Positions 43,822 to 50,774 of a DNA stretch of 64,000 nucleotides are shown here, piece by piece. Source of the stretch: Bacillus sp. KH172YL63 (GTDB taxonomy: Bacteria > Bacillota > Bacilli > Bacillales > Bacillaceae_B); the NCBI RefSeq assembly GCF_011398925.1, contig NZ_AP022842.1, forward strand, positions 608,001 through 672,000. Reading direction: 5' to 3'. Made by a program: the position numbers and the translations under genes. Below the pieces are notes generated by a model. That model was not told where the DNA came from, searched no databases, and saw only the letters and a list, made by a program, of their open reading frames with translations. Position 1 is the stretch's first letter; each line of letters begins with the position of its first letter.

Positions 43822-45270
43822 ATGATCACATTTCTGGTCGCAATCATTGTTTTAATCATCGGGTATTTCACATATGGAAAATTAATTGAAAAGATTTTTG
43901 GCATCAATGAAAACAGGTCGACGCCTGCGTATGCAAAGGCGGACGGAGTGGATTACGTTCCTATGGACACGAAGCGTAATTCCATGATCCAGTTATTAAA
44001 TATTGCCGGTGTCGGACCGATATTCGGACCGATCATGGGCGCATTGTACGGACCGGTTGCTTTCCTTTGGATCGTGCTCGGTGCAATCTTTGCAGGAGCG
44101 GTTCATGATTATTTGACCGGTATGATTTCCATCCGTAACGGAGGGGCTCACTTACCGGAGCTTGCAGGGAGGTTCCTTGGCAAGACGATGAAACATGTCG
44201 TCAATGCATTCTCGATTCTGTTATTGGTCCTTGTAGGGACTGTGTTTGTAACGGCACCTGCAGCACTGATTGCGAACTTAACGCCTGCTTGGATTTCACT
44301 GGGTGTCATCATTGCCGCAATCTTTGTGTATTATATTGTCGCTACGCTCTTGCCGATCGATAAAATCATCGGAAAAGTCTATCCGCTATTCGGGGCGCTT
44401 CTTCTGATCAGTGCGGTCGGAATCGGAGCAGGATTGGTGATCACAGGAGCAGACATCCCTGAAATGTCACTCACGAATATGCATCCTGATTCAGTAGCGA
44501 TCTTTCCACTGTTATTCCTGACGATTTCATGCGGGGCACTGTCAGGTTTCCATGCCACACAGTCACCGATCATTTCAAGAACGACTCAAAATGAAAAGAA
44601 CGGACGTAAAATTTTCTACGGTATGATGATCCTTGAAGCGATCATCGCGATGATCTGGGCAGCGGCAGCGATGAGCCTGTTCGAGCCGGGTGAACTGAGC
44701 GCCGTGCTTAAAGAAGGCGGACCTGCAGCGGTCGTAAGTGAAGTATCGGTCTTGATGCTTGGTTCGATCGGCGGTACACTTGCGATCCTTGGTGTCATCG
44801 TCCTTCCTATCACATCAGGTGATACATCATTCAGAAGTGCACGTATGATCATCGCTGATTACATCAAAGTCGGACAGGTGAAGATGAGCAACCGACTATG
44901 GATCGCGGTTCCACTGTTTATCGTATCAGTTGTGCTTACACGAATGGACTTCAACCTGTTATGGAGATACTTCTCCTGGGCAAATCAATCCACGGCGATG
45001 ATTGCCCTATGGGTAGGTGCCATGTACCTCGGCCTTCAGAAGAAGCCGCACTGGGTAGCAACCATCCCGGCGATCTTCATGACGATGGTGACATTCACTT
45101 ATATCCTGAGTGCACCGATCGGCTTTGGCCTTTCAATGGGCACAGCATACATGGGCGCATCTGCCGTGACGATTATCGTGATATCAGCCTTTATCTACAC
45201 ATTGAGAAAGCGCTTAAACGACGGAAGCGTCATCCAGGTTGACGAAGAAGTGCCACAGCCTGCAGCATAA
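43822..45270 (+). CDS. cstA: CstA/BtsT-family transporter (short form)
   Basis: 482 residues, about 12-14 membrane helices. The family core is clear: NSMIQLLNIAGVGPIFGPIMGALYG near the N-terminus, FAGAVHDYLTGMISIRNGG and SGFHATQSPIISRTTQNEKNGR. It lacks the ~120-200 residue C-terminal extension of E. coli CstA/BtsT and B. subtilis CstA. The family imports pyruvate and peptides on carbon starvation. Control by the adjacent lytST pair and by CcpA through the cre site is the natural reading: pyruvate uptake under low sugar. Confidence 0.9.
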   Translation: MITFLVAIIVLIIGYFTYGKLIEKIFGINENRSTPAYAKADGVDYVPMDTKRNSMIQLLNIAGVGPIFGPIMGALYGPVAFLWIVLGAIFAGAVHDYLTGMISIRNGGAHLPELAGRFLGKTMKHVVNAFSILLLVLVGTVFVTAPAALIANLTPAWISLGVIIAAIFVYYIVATLLPIDKIIGKVYPLFGALLLISAVGIGAGLVITGADIPEMSLTNMHPDSVAIFPLLFLTISCGALSGFHATQSPIISRTTQNEKNGRKIFYGMMILEAIIAMIWAAAAMSLFEPGELSAVLKEGGPAAVVSEVSVLMLGSIGGTLAILGVIVLPITSGDTSFRSARMIIADYIKVGQVKMSNRLWIAVPLFIVSVVLTRMDFNLLWRYFSWANQSTAMIALWVGAMYLGLQKKPHWVATIPAIFMTMVTFTYILSAPIGFGLSMGTAYMGASAVTIIVISAFIYTLRKRLNDGSVIQVDEEVPQPAA

Positions 45271-45272
45271 AT

Positions 45273-45311
45273 GGAGAGTTTTCCGGTAATTACCGGGAAA
45301 CTCTTTTTCCT
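45273..45311 (+). terminator. Terminator of cstA
   Basis: GAGTTTTCCGGTAA pairs with TTACCGGGAAACTC, then T-run. Confidence 0.85.
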
Positions 45312-45363
45312 TTTCGCACACAATAAGAATGGTTCACAAAACGCTTCATAGGAGTGATTCCCC

Positions 45364-45468
45364 ATGACAAAGAAAACGAAAAAAGACGGCGGTACGAAAC
45401 AAAACGGAAAGCATAAACCGACACAGAAAACATCAGGTTCTGCAAACGGTCAGAACGGATACCACTAG
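45364..45468 (+). CDS. 34-residue basic small protein
   Basis: A complete tiny frame (ATG at 45364, TAG at 45466) with ATAGGAG nine bases upstream and a terminator just after the stop. The product is very basic and hydrophilic: MTKKTKKDGGTKQNGKHKPT, then a Ser/Gly/Asn tail ending QNGYH. It resembles minor small acid-soluble spore proteins in composition, but no family match can be claimed. The ribosome site and dedicated terminator support expression. Confidence 0.6.
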   Translation: MTKKTKKDGGTKQNGKHKPTQKTSGSANGQNGYH

Positions 45469-45472
45469 AAAC

Positions 45473-45507
45473 AGATTGCCAATCCTTTATGGATTGGCTT
45501 TTTTATT
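45473..45507 (+). terminator. Terminator of the 34-residue gene
   Basis: GCCAATCC pairs with GGATTGGC followed by T6. Confidence 0.8.
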
Positions 45508-45592
45508 TCACTGCCGAGATGTTTTATTCAACATGATGGTTTATAATAAAGGGAGTTTCAAAAAATTTGCAATCTCAAAAGGAGATCCCATT

Positions 45593-45790
45593 ATGTCGAA
45601 TAATGATCAACCAATACAGCCAGAAAAGAAAAAAATCAGCCTGCAGGAAGCAATGAAGCAACAGCTTGCGAAGAAGAAAGAAGCCCAAGCCGGCGGAAAA
45701 CAATCAACAGGCGGACTGGCTTCAAACCAACGCATGCAAAGCCAGCAGACGAAGAAGCCAAGCAACACTCGTCGCAAGATGGGAAGCTGA
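45593..45790 (+). CDS. 65-residue Lys/Gln-rich small protein
   Basis: The start at 45593 follows AAAAGGAG; an upstream in-frame ATG at 45476 lies in the preceding terminator and is rejected. The product, MSNNDQPIQPEKKKISLQEA and onwards, contains a short helix (ISLQEAMKQQLAKKKEAQA) and a Gln/Ser/Gly-rich disordered tail ending RRKMGS. It has no membrane segment or known domain. A terminator follows directly. It is a small conserved-looking gene of unknown function. Confidence 0.65.
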   Translation: MSNNDQPIQPEKKKISLQEAMKQQLAKKKEAQAGGKQSTGGLASNQRMQSQQTKKPSNTRRKMGS

Positions 45791-45798
45791 TGAAGGGG

Positions 45799-45832
45799 GA
45801 GCGCTCGTAAAGACGAGGGCTCTTTTTTTATA
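45799..45832 (+). terminator. Terminator of the 65-residue gene
   Basis: GAGCGCTCGT pairs with ACGAGGGCTC, then T7. Confidence 0.8.
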
Positions 45833-45842
45833 CAAAAAACCA

Positions 45843-45866
45843 AACCTTTTCCCTGCGAGCATCGTC
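45843..45866 (+). promoter_or_regulatory. ECF promoter of the second sigma operon
   Basis: AACC, 16 bp, CGTC matches the SigX/SigM-type ECF consensus (AAC ... CGTC) and lies 28 bp before the sigma start, indicating autoregulation. It is a different class from the GTGATCC promoters. Confidence 0.65.
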
Positions 45867-45894
45867 AAAGTACTAGAAATGAGGTGATGACCCA

Positions 45895-46446
45895 ATGAGT
45901 GAAGACCAGGCATATGACATTTCCCTGACAAAGGATGACCTATTGGAAGAAGTCATGAGTCGATACGGGAAAGAAGTGCTGTACATTGCCTACACTTATG
46001 TGAAGGACCACAGTGTGGCGGAAGATATCGCCCAAGAGGTGTTTGTGAAGTTTTATCAACGTTATGATTCGTTCCGGCACGAGTCATCCCTGAAGACCTG
46101 GATCATTCGGATCACAATCAACCAGAGCAAGGACCACCTCAAGAAATGGGAAACGAAGAAGCTGCTGTTTACCAACAAACTTCATGACGTGATTCAAGTT
46201 GGGAAGGGAAATAGACCTGATGAGCAGGTTCTACATAAGGAAACGGGCAGGGAACTGCATAACAGATTATTATCCCTTCCCGTCAAGTACCGTGAAATTC
46301 TGTTCCTGTATTATTATGAGGGATTGAAAATACATGAAATCGCCGACTGTTTGCACATTAATATCAATACGGCCAAAACGAGATTGAGGACAGGGAAAGA
46401 GAAACTTAAAAAATTGTATCCAAAAAGGGGGGAACTCCATGGATAG
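45895..46446 (+). CDS. ECF RNA polymerase sigma factor
   Basis: 183 residues, a full-length ECF factor. Region 2 is complete (VLYIAYTYVKDHSVAEDIAQEVFVKFYQRYD, with the core-binding EDIAQEVF) and region 2.4 reads SLKTWIIRITINQSKDHLKK. Region 4 has LPVKYREILFLYYYEGLKIHEIAD and the recognition helix NINTAKTRLRTGKEKLK. The stop codon overlaps the start of the adjacent anti-sigma gene. The AACC/CGTC promoter upstream suggests SigX/SigM/SigV-like envelope-stress function. It contrasts with the truncated sigma gene at 6.1 kb. Confidence 0.93.
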   Translation: MSEDQAYDISLTKDDLLEEVMSRYGKEVLYIAYTYVKDHSVAEDIAQEVFVKFYQRYDSFRHESSLKTWIIRITINQSKDHLKKWETKKLLFTNKLHDVIQVGKGNRPDEQVLHKETGRELHNRLLSLPVKYREILFLYYYEGLKIHEIADCLHININTAKTRLRTGKEKLKKLYPKRGELHG

Positions 46447-47074
46447 AGAGCTGCAGAGACAAATTAGGAAGATGACGGAAGAAGGACTGGACGGGTTCGA
46501 TTTTAATGACAGACTGAAGGGTGGCGTAAGGGAGAGGCTCGCAAATGGAAAGCCGAAAAAAGAGTATCGCCGCAGGTGGTATGCCCCGGTGATCAGCTTG
46601 ATGATCATGTGTCTCCTCGTTTTTTTGTTTGCCGTCGTGAAGGGTGAGCAGTGGGGGCCGTTTGGAAATGGGAAGCTGAGCGGCTTTTTTTCGAATAAAG
46701 CCAACTTTGACGTGGAGCTTCGCTATGATGAAGGGCCGGTCATCAGCACGTTTACAGACACAATCGTAAACGGAGATGAACAAAAGCCTTTGGCACTCAC
46801 CCCACATGAAATGAACGTCATGTATGAAAAAGTGGAGAGTATGAATCTGCATGAGAGCCAGCCGGTTTCCGGCAGTGGAGACTGCCTGATCCTGGCGAGC
46901 AGAACCTACACAATGAAAATCAGGATGAACAAAGATGTGTACGAATATCACTATTCAGATTGTGGGACGGACCGTGACAGAAGAGAGTGGGAGGAACTCC
47001 GTGAACTGATCATCTCAATCCTCAAAGAAAAGGGAGGGTATGAGGAGATGTTAAGGCAGAAGCTCGTGATGTAA
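46439..47074 (+). CDS. Anti-sigma factor without zinc motif
   Basis: 211 residues, overlapping the sigma gene by 8 bp. The N-terminal ~45 residues are cytosolic and charged (MDRELQRQIRKMTEEGLDGF), followed by one membrane helix (VISLMIMCLLVFLFAVV, about 52-68) and a ~140-residue extracellular domain with two cysteines in SGSGDCLILAS and YHYSDCGTD that may form a disulphide. There is no HxxxCxxC zinc motif, so it is RsiX/RsiV-like in layout only. Identification as anti-sigma rests on position and topology. Confidence 0.75.
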   Translation: MDRELQRQIRKMTEEGLDGFDFNDRLKGGVRERLANGKPKKEYRRRWYAPVISLMIMCLLVFLFAVVKGEQWGPFGNGKLSGFFSNKANFDVELRYDEGPVISTFTDTIVNGDEQKPLALTPHEMNVMYEKVESMNLHESQPVSGSGDCLILASRTYTMKIRMNKDVYEYHYSDCGTDRDRREWEELRELIISILKEKGGYEEMLRQKLVM

Positions 47075-47127
47075 ACTTTCCATTTACTTCCTGAAAGATG
47101 TGTGATACTATAATGAAAATTTCAAAA

Positions 47128-47405
47128 AAATGCCACGAAGAGAAGAGTAAATACCGAGAATTCTTGAACAGAGAGCCCCGGCAGCTGAAAAGGGGCAGGA
47201 AGGACGGTATTGAAGCAAGCCTCTGAGCAGTGCACCGGAACCGGTCGGGGATGGTATGACGGAAGCTCCCGTTACTGAGCTAGGGTATAAGCCTGACGGC
47301 CGTACCTGAAAAGGTTAATATGGTGACATATTAGCGAACTGGGGTGGCACCGCGATATACAATCTCGCCCCCAAGACCAACGTCTTGGGGGTGGGATTTT
47401 TTTGT
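47128..47405 (+). ncRNA. T-box leader, alanine-like specifier
   Basis: The T-box sequence GGGTGGCACCGCG is at 47342-47354. A stem I with AGTA (47146-47149) and the pair AATACC/GGTATT is upstream. The specifier loop reads GAA-GCA-A at 47212-47218, so GCA (Ala) is the best codon by alignment with the proS leader here; CAA (Gln), one base on, is the alternative. A terminator with CCCCCAAGAC/GTCTTGGGGG and T7 follows. Uncharged tRNA should allow read-through into the MFS gene. TATAAT of the promoter is at about 47110. Confidence 0.88.
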
Positions 47406-47437
47406 TTTTCACTACAAATCGCGGGGAGGAAATGTAA

Positions 47438-48661
47438 ATGAAGAAGTGGAAAAATCCTTTACTTTTGCTGACTGGAATCGGCATTTCGAATATTGGCGGG
47501 TGGATCTATTTGATCGCCCTGAACTTGATTGTGCTGGATGAATGGGGTTCGCCCCTTGCCGTGGTGATGCTTTATGTGCTTAAGCCCGTGGCGTCATTGT
47601 TGACGAATGGCTGGTCAGGGAGCTTGATCGACCGGGTCGATAAGCGGAACCTGATGGCTGGCCTCGACTTTTCGAGGGCCGTGCTGATTGCCATGCTGCC
47701 GTTTCTTTCGTCGACCTGGTGGATGTTTGTTGTCGTGCTTTTCATCAATATGGGAAGTGCGGTGTTTTATCCGGCATCGATGAGTTATATCACGGCTTTC
47801 ATACCGAAGGGAAACAGACAGCGGTTCAATGCGCTCCGTGGATTGATCGGCTCAGGCGCGTTTCTCATCGGACCGGGTGTTGCCGGCTTGATGTTCATGA
47901 TGGGTACGCCTTCATTTGCCATCTACATGAATGGATGCGCCCTCCTTTTGTCAGGTGTGATTACCCTGCTTTTACCGAGCATAAAGGCAGAAACTCCTCT
48001 GGGAACAGCTGAAAGCAACTGGGAGGTCATCAAAGGGGATTGGCTGATTGTCAGGCGTTTTAGCGGACGTAACATGTACGTGATGCTTCTGTACGTATTG
48101 TTCACCTCTATGATCGTGATGACGGCGGCAATCGATTCATTGGAGGCAGCATTTTCTAAAGAAGTACTGGGGCTGTCGAATAGCACATACGGATACCTGG
48201 TAAGCATTGCGGGAGGAGGATTTGTCGCCGGATCGCTTTTGAATACTGCACTTGCACACAAGCTTCATTACAGGCACCTGATGGGAGTTGGATCGCTGAT
48301 CGTTTCCCTCGGATATACCTTTTACGCCTTCACGGCAGATTTTCTCGGTGCGGCAATCGGCTTTGCCCTTTTATCCTTTGCCCTCGCCTTTGCGACGACT
48401 GGTTTTGAAACTTTCTATCAAGAGCATATCCCGGTTGAAATCATGGGAAGGGTGGCAAGCATCTATGGATTACTCGAAGGTGCCCTCGTCATCCTGTCGA
48501 CGATCCTCATCGGCGTTGGTGCCGAATTGGTGTCGATCCGCTTCATCGTGGCATCAAGTTCTCTCGTCATGCTCGGGATCACCGTGATTTTATTCGTTAC
48601 CATGATGAATAAATATTGGAAAAAACAGTTAAAGAAGTATTCTGAATGTTATAATAAGTAA
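47438..48661 (+). CDS. MFS transporter under T-box control
   Basis: 407 residues with about twelve membrane helices, of the MFS_3 (macrolide-efflux-like) group: an N-terminal LLTGIGISNIGGWIYLIALNLIVLD, loop 2-3 SGSLIDRVDKRNLMAGLD and helix 4-5 FINMGSAVFYPASMSYITAF. GAGGAAATGTAA precedes the ATG at 47438. The group mostly exports drugs or metabolites. Control by a tRNA-sensing leader is unusual for this group and links the substrate to an amino acid or to an inhibitor of its tRNA charging (inference). Confidence 0.87.
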   Translation: MKKWKNPLLLLTGIGISNIGGWIYLIALNLIVLDEWGSPLAVVMLYVLKPVASLLTNGWSGSLIDRVDKRNLMAGLDFSRAVLIAMLPFLSSTWWMFVVVLFINMGSAVFYPASMSYITAFIPKGNRQRFNALRGLIGSGAFLIGPGVAGLMFMMGTPSFAIYMNGCALLLSGVITLLLPSIKAETPLGTAESNWEVIKGDWLIVRRFSGRNMYVMLLYVLFTSMIVMTAAIDSLEAAFSKEVLGLSNSTYGYLVSIAGGGFVAGSLLNTALAHKLHYRHLMGVGSLIVSLGYTFYAFTADFLGAAIGFALLSFALAFATTGFETFYQEHIPVEIMGRVASIYGLLEGALVILSTILIGVGAELVSIRFIVASSSLVMLGITVILFVTMMNKYWKKQLKKYSECYNK

Positions 48662-48683
48662 AAAGAAACAAGGGGGTCAGCAG

Positions 48684-49709
48684 ATGAAGATGACGGTGGA
48701 TCAGTACTGGGATAAATGGGAAGAGTGGATGAACCAGGAAGAACCAAGCTTTGAGAAATGGGACGGCTTGGAGAAGCTGTTGAACATTGCCCAACAGGAA
48801 GGGGATCTATATAAAGAATTCTGCTGCCGTTTCGGCATCATGAGAACCGTTAACTATCTTGGGGAATATGAAGAGCTCTTCGATCATTTTGAATGGTGCA
48901 GCGGATTCTTTTTGGATAATGAAGAGAATCTGCAGGATTGGGTTGAATACTTTTTCTGGATTTACAAATGGATGGCCGAGCATCTTGTGAAAATGCCGGG
49001 AATCAGCACGGAGCTGATCCAGTCCTTTTTCGATGATTTTAAAGAAGCTTATGAAAAATACGGGTACAGCCTCCGTCCTTATTATCAGCACCAGCATAAG
49101 ATGGCGTTGAAAACAGGGGACATGAAAGGTGCAAAGAAATATTACAGCCGATGGATTGAAGCAGAAAGGGACGCACTTGCAGACTGCGAAGCATGTGAAT
49201 ATCAGACGCAGCTGGAATATTTCCATCTGATCGGGGAGATTGACAAGGCTGAACCGATCGAGAAGCTGTTATTATCCAAAGAAGTGAGCTGCGGTGAAAT
49301 CCCCCACCTCACATACAGCAAGCTGCTTCTCCCTTATTTGGAAGGCGGACGCATTGAGGAAGCGGCACGCTATCAGTCCGAGGGCTATTTTTTCATCTAT
49401 GATAAACCTCATTTCCTGGTCGAGGCATCGGAACATATCCGTTTCCTTGCCATGACGGACCCTGTGAAAGGGATCAAGGTGTTAGAGCGCCATATTGAGT
49501 ACGCCGACAGCGCCAAGGACCCATACGGCATGTTCTATTTTTACATGAGCGGGGTCATCCTTCACCGCAAGCTGATAGAAGCGGGACACCGTCCGGGATT
49601 TGCCGTCGATATGATGACCGAAATCGCCGAAGAGATTGCAGGTGATTTCGATGAGCGGAACGGAAATGATTTCTTCAGCAGGGAGATGGAGAAGATTTAT
49701 GCGATGTAA
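48684..49709 (+). CDS. TPR-like helical protein of unknown function
   Basis: 341 residues, entirely helical by pattern, rich in Tyr, Trp, Phe and Glu. Repeats of about 34-40 residues with hydrophobic/aromatic pairs are seen, for example KEFCCRFGIMRTVNYLGEYEEL, MALKTGDMKGAKKYYSRWIE, YFHLIGEIDKAEPIEKLL and LLPYLEGGRIEEAARYQSEG, typical of TPR scaffolds. There is no signal, membrane segment or catalytic motif. It starts 22 bp after the MFS gene, possibly in the same T-box-controlled transcript, and overlaps the next lipoprotein gene by 11 bp. Function is unknown. Confidence 0.72.
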   Translation: MKMTVDQYWDKWEEWMNQEEPSFEKWDGLEKLLNIAQQEGDLYKEFCCRFGIMRTVNYLGEYEELFDHFEWCSGFFLDNEENLQDWVEYFFWIYKWMAEHLVKMPGISTELIQSFFDDFKEAYEKYGYSLRPYYQHQHKMALKTGDMKGAKKYYSRWIEAERDALADCEACEYQTQLEYFHLIGEIDKAEPIEKLLLSKEVSCGEIPHLTYSKLLLPYLEGGRIEEAARYQSEGYFFIYDKPHFLVEASEHIRFLAMTDPVKGIKVLERHIEYADSAKDPYGMFYFYMSGVILHRKLIEAGHRPGFAVDMMTEIAEEIAGDFDERNGNDFFSREMEKIYAM

Positions 49710-50223
49710 ACAGGGATGCGGCATTGTCCTAGCCTTCATGTGTATCCTTGCTTTATTCTCCTGCAGCAATGAGGACGACCGGGAATGGTTTGAAACGAAG
49801 GAAGAAGCCATTGAATATGGAACGAGCAAGGTCGAAGGTGACCTCAAATCGACCCTGCTTTCCACCGAAGAGTATGAAGGAGAAACAATCGTCTTCTATG
49901 ACTATGGAGGCGCTTTGGGAGTCGCAAGCATCTCACGGGGCGAAGAAGGATACAGCTGGTACCGGTCGAACGCCTACCTGGATTTTGAAAGCGACGGCGA
50001 AACCTCATACACGACAGCAGGCTTCGACCTTGAAACCGAGAGCGGATTAAAAATTCCGATCTTATGTGGAGAAGCCGTGGATCCTTCCATTGAAAAAATG
50101 TTGCTTACCGGGGACGGACCTCAAAGGGAACTCGATATTTTGGGTGATGCCCGACATTTTTATGCCATCCATGATTCAGCATTTACCCAGCTCGAAGTGA
50201 CAGCGGTGAAACCGGGTGAATAA
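49699..50223 (+). CDS. Predicted lipoprotein
   Basis: 174 residues from the ATG at 49699, overlapping the previous gene. A basic N-terminus, a hydrophobic core (GIVLAFMCILALF) and the lipobox LFSC (Cys about 25) mark a lipoprotein. The mature part is acidic and begins SNEDDREWFETKEEAIEYG; it lacks a recognised domain, and two short segments (ETIVFYDYGGALGVASIS and GYSWYRSNAYLDF) look like beta-strands of a small extracellular sandwich. Related small lipoproteins are common in Bacillus but unassigned. GGGACGGACCT is in the coding region at 50111. Confidence 0.7.
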   Translation: MRCKQGCGIVLAFMCILALFSCSNEDDREWFETKEEAIEYGTSKVEGDLKSTLLSTEEYEGETIVFYDYGGALGVASISRGEEGYSWYRSNAYLDFESDGETSYTTAGFDLETESGLKIPILCGEAVDPSIEKMLLTGDGPQRELDILGDARHFYAIHDSAFTQLEVTAVKPGE

Positions 50224-50230
50224 AATGCAA

Positions 50231-50259
50231 TTGACACCCCTTTTAAATCTCTATATAAT
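50231..50259 (+). promoter_or_regulatory. SigA promoter of the proS T-box leader
   Basis: TTGACA, 17 bp, TATAAT: a consensus housekeeping promoter starting eight bases after the lipoprotein stop. Confidence 0.9.
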
Positions 50260-50277
50260 CATCTCAAATATATGAAA

Positions 50278-50496
50278 CATTGCCGAGGATCAGTAAAGGG
50301 ACCTTGTCTTTTCAGAGAGGGGGCGGCTTGGTGAAAAGCCCCTATGGATGAACCTTTGAACCTGCCTCTAAGTTCTGTATCGATTGAAGATATCAGCGGT
50401 TCGAGACCGTTATCATGGAATGAGTGTAAAGCTTTGCTTTGAATCAGGGTGGTACCGCCAGAAATGGTCCCTGATGAGAAGCAGGGCTTTTTTTGT
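50278..50496 (+). ncRNA. T-box leader, proline specifier
   Basis: The T-box AGGGTGGTACCGC is at 50446-50458. Stem I includes GATCAGTAAAGG with AGTA, and the specifier loop reads GAA-CCT-G at 50358-50364, giving CCU (Pro), in agreement with the downstream prolyl-tRNA synthetase. The terminator CCCTG...CAGGG with T7 closes the leader at about 50495. Uncharged tRNA-Pro should raise expression. Confidence 0.93.
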
Positions 50497-50561
50497 TGTA
50501 TGGGTTGCGGTCATTTTAGTGGGCTCTTCTGGAGAAGGGGAGATGGTGTTGAAAATGGATA

Positions 50562-50690
50562 TCGCCGTTATATTCGGAATTTCGCCGATAAAAATGGGAT
50601 ATCGCCGTTATATTCAGAATTTCGCCGATAAAAGTGAGATTTCGCCGTTAAATGAAAAATATCGCCGATAAACCCATCCGCAGCCCCAAT
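50562..50690 (+). repeat. 20-bp phased repeat array E inside the proS leader
   Basis: TCGCCG occurs at 50562, 50582, 50602, 50622, 50642 and 50662, exactly 20 bp apart, alternating ATATCGCCGTTATATTC-like and TTTCGCCGATAAAA-like units. It lies after the T-box terminator and before the proS start, so it is transcribed whenever the leader is read through. Downstream sequence to 50760 is C/A-rich. Confidence 0.88.
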
Positions 50691-50774
50691 CCCATACCCA
50701 AAATCATTCCCAACCAAGCGACGACAATGCTGAAATCAACAAATAAATCAAATAAATCAAACGAGGTGCACAAA

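Noticed and set aside
50384..50671. Plus-strand frame of about 95 codons over the proS T-box and array E
   Set aside because: It covers the T-box structure and the repeats; the composition is dictated by the 20-bp units, not by a protein.
10981..50690. CRISPR arrays at the phased-repeat loci
   Set aside because: Units are about 20 bp in total with no constant 24-37-bp repeat plus unique spacer, and no cas genes are present.
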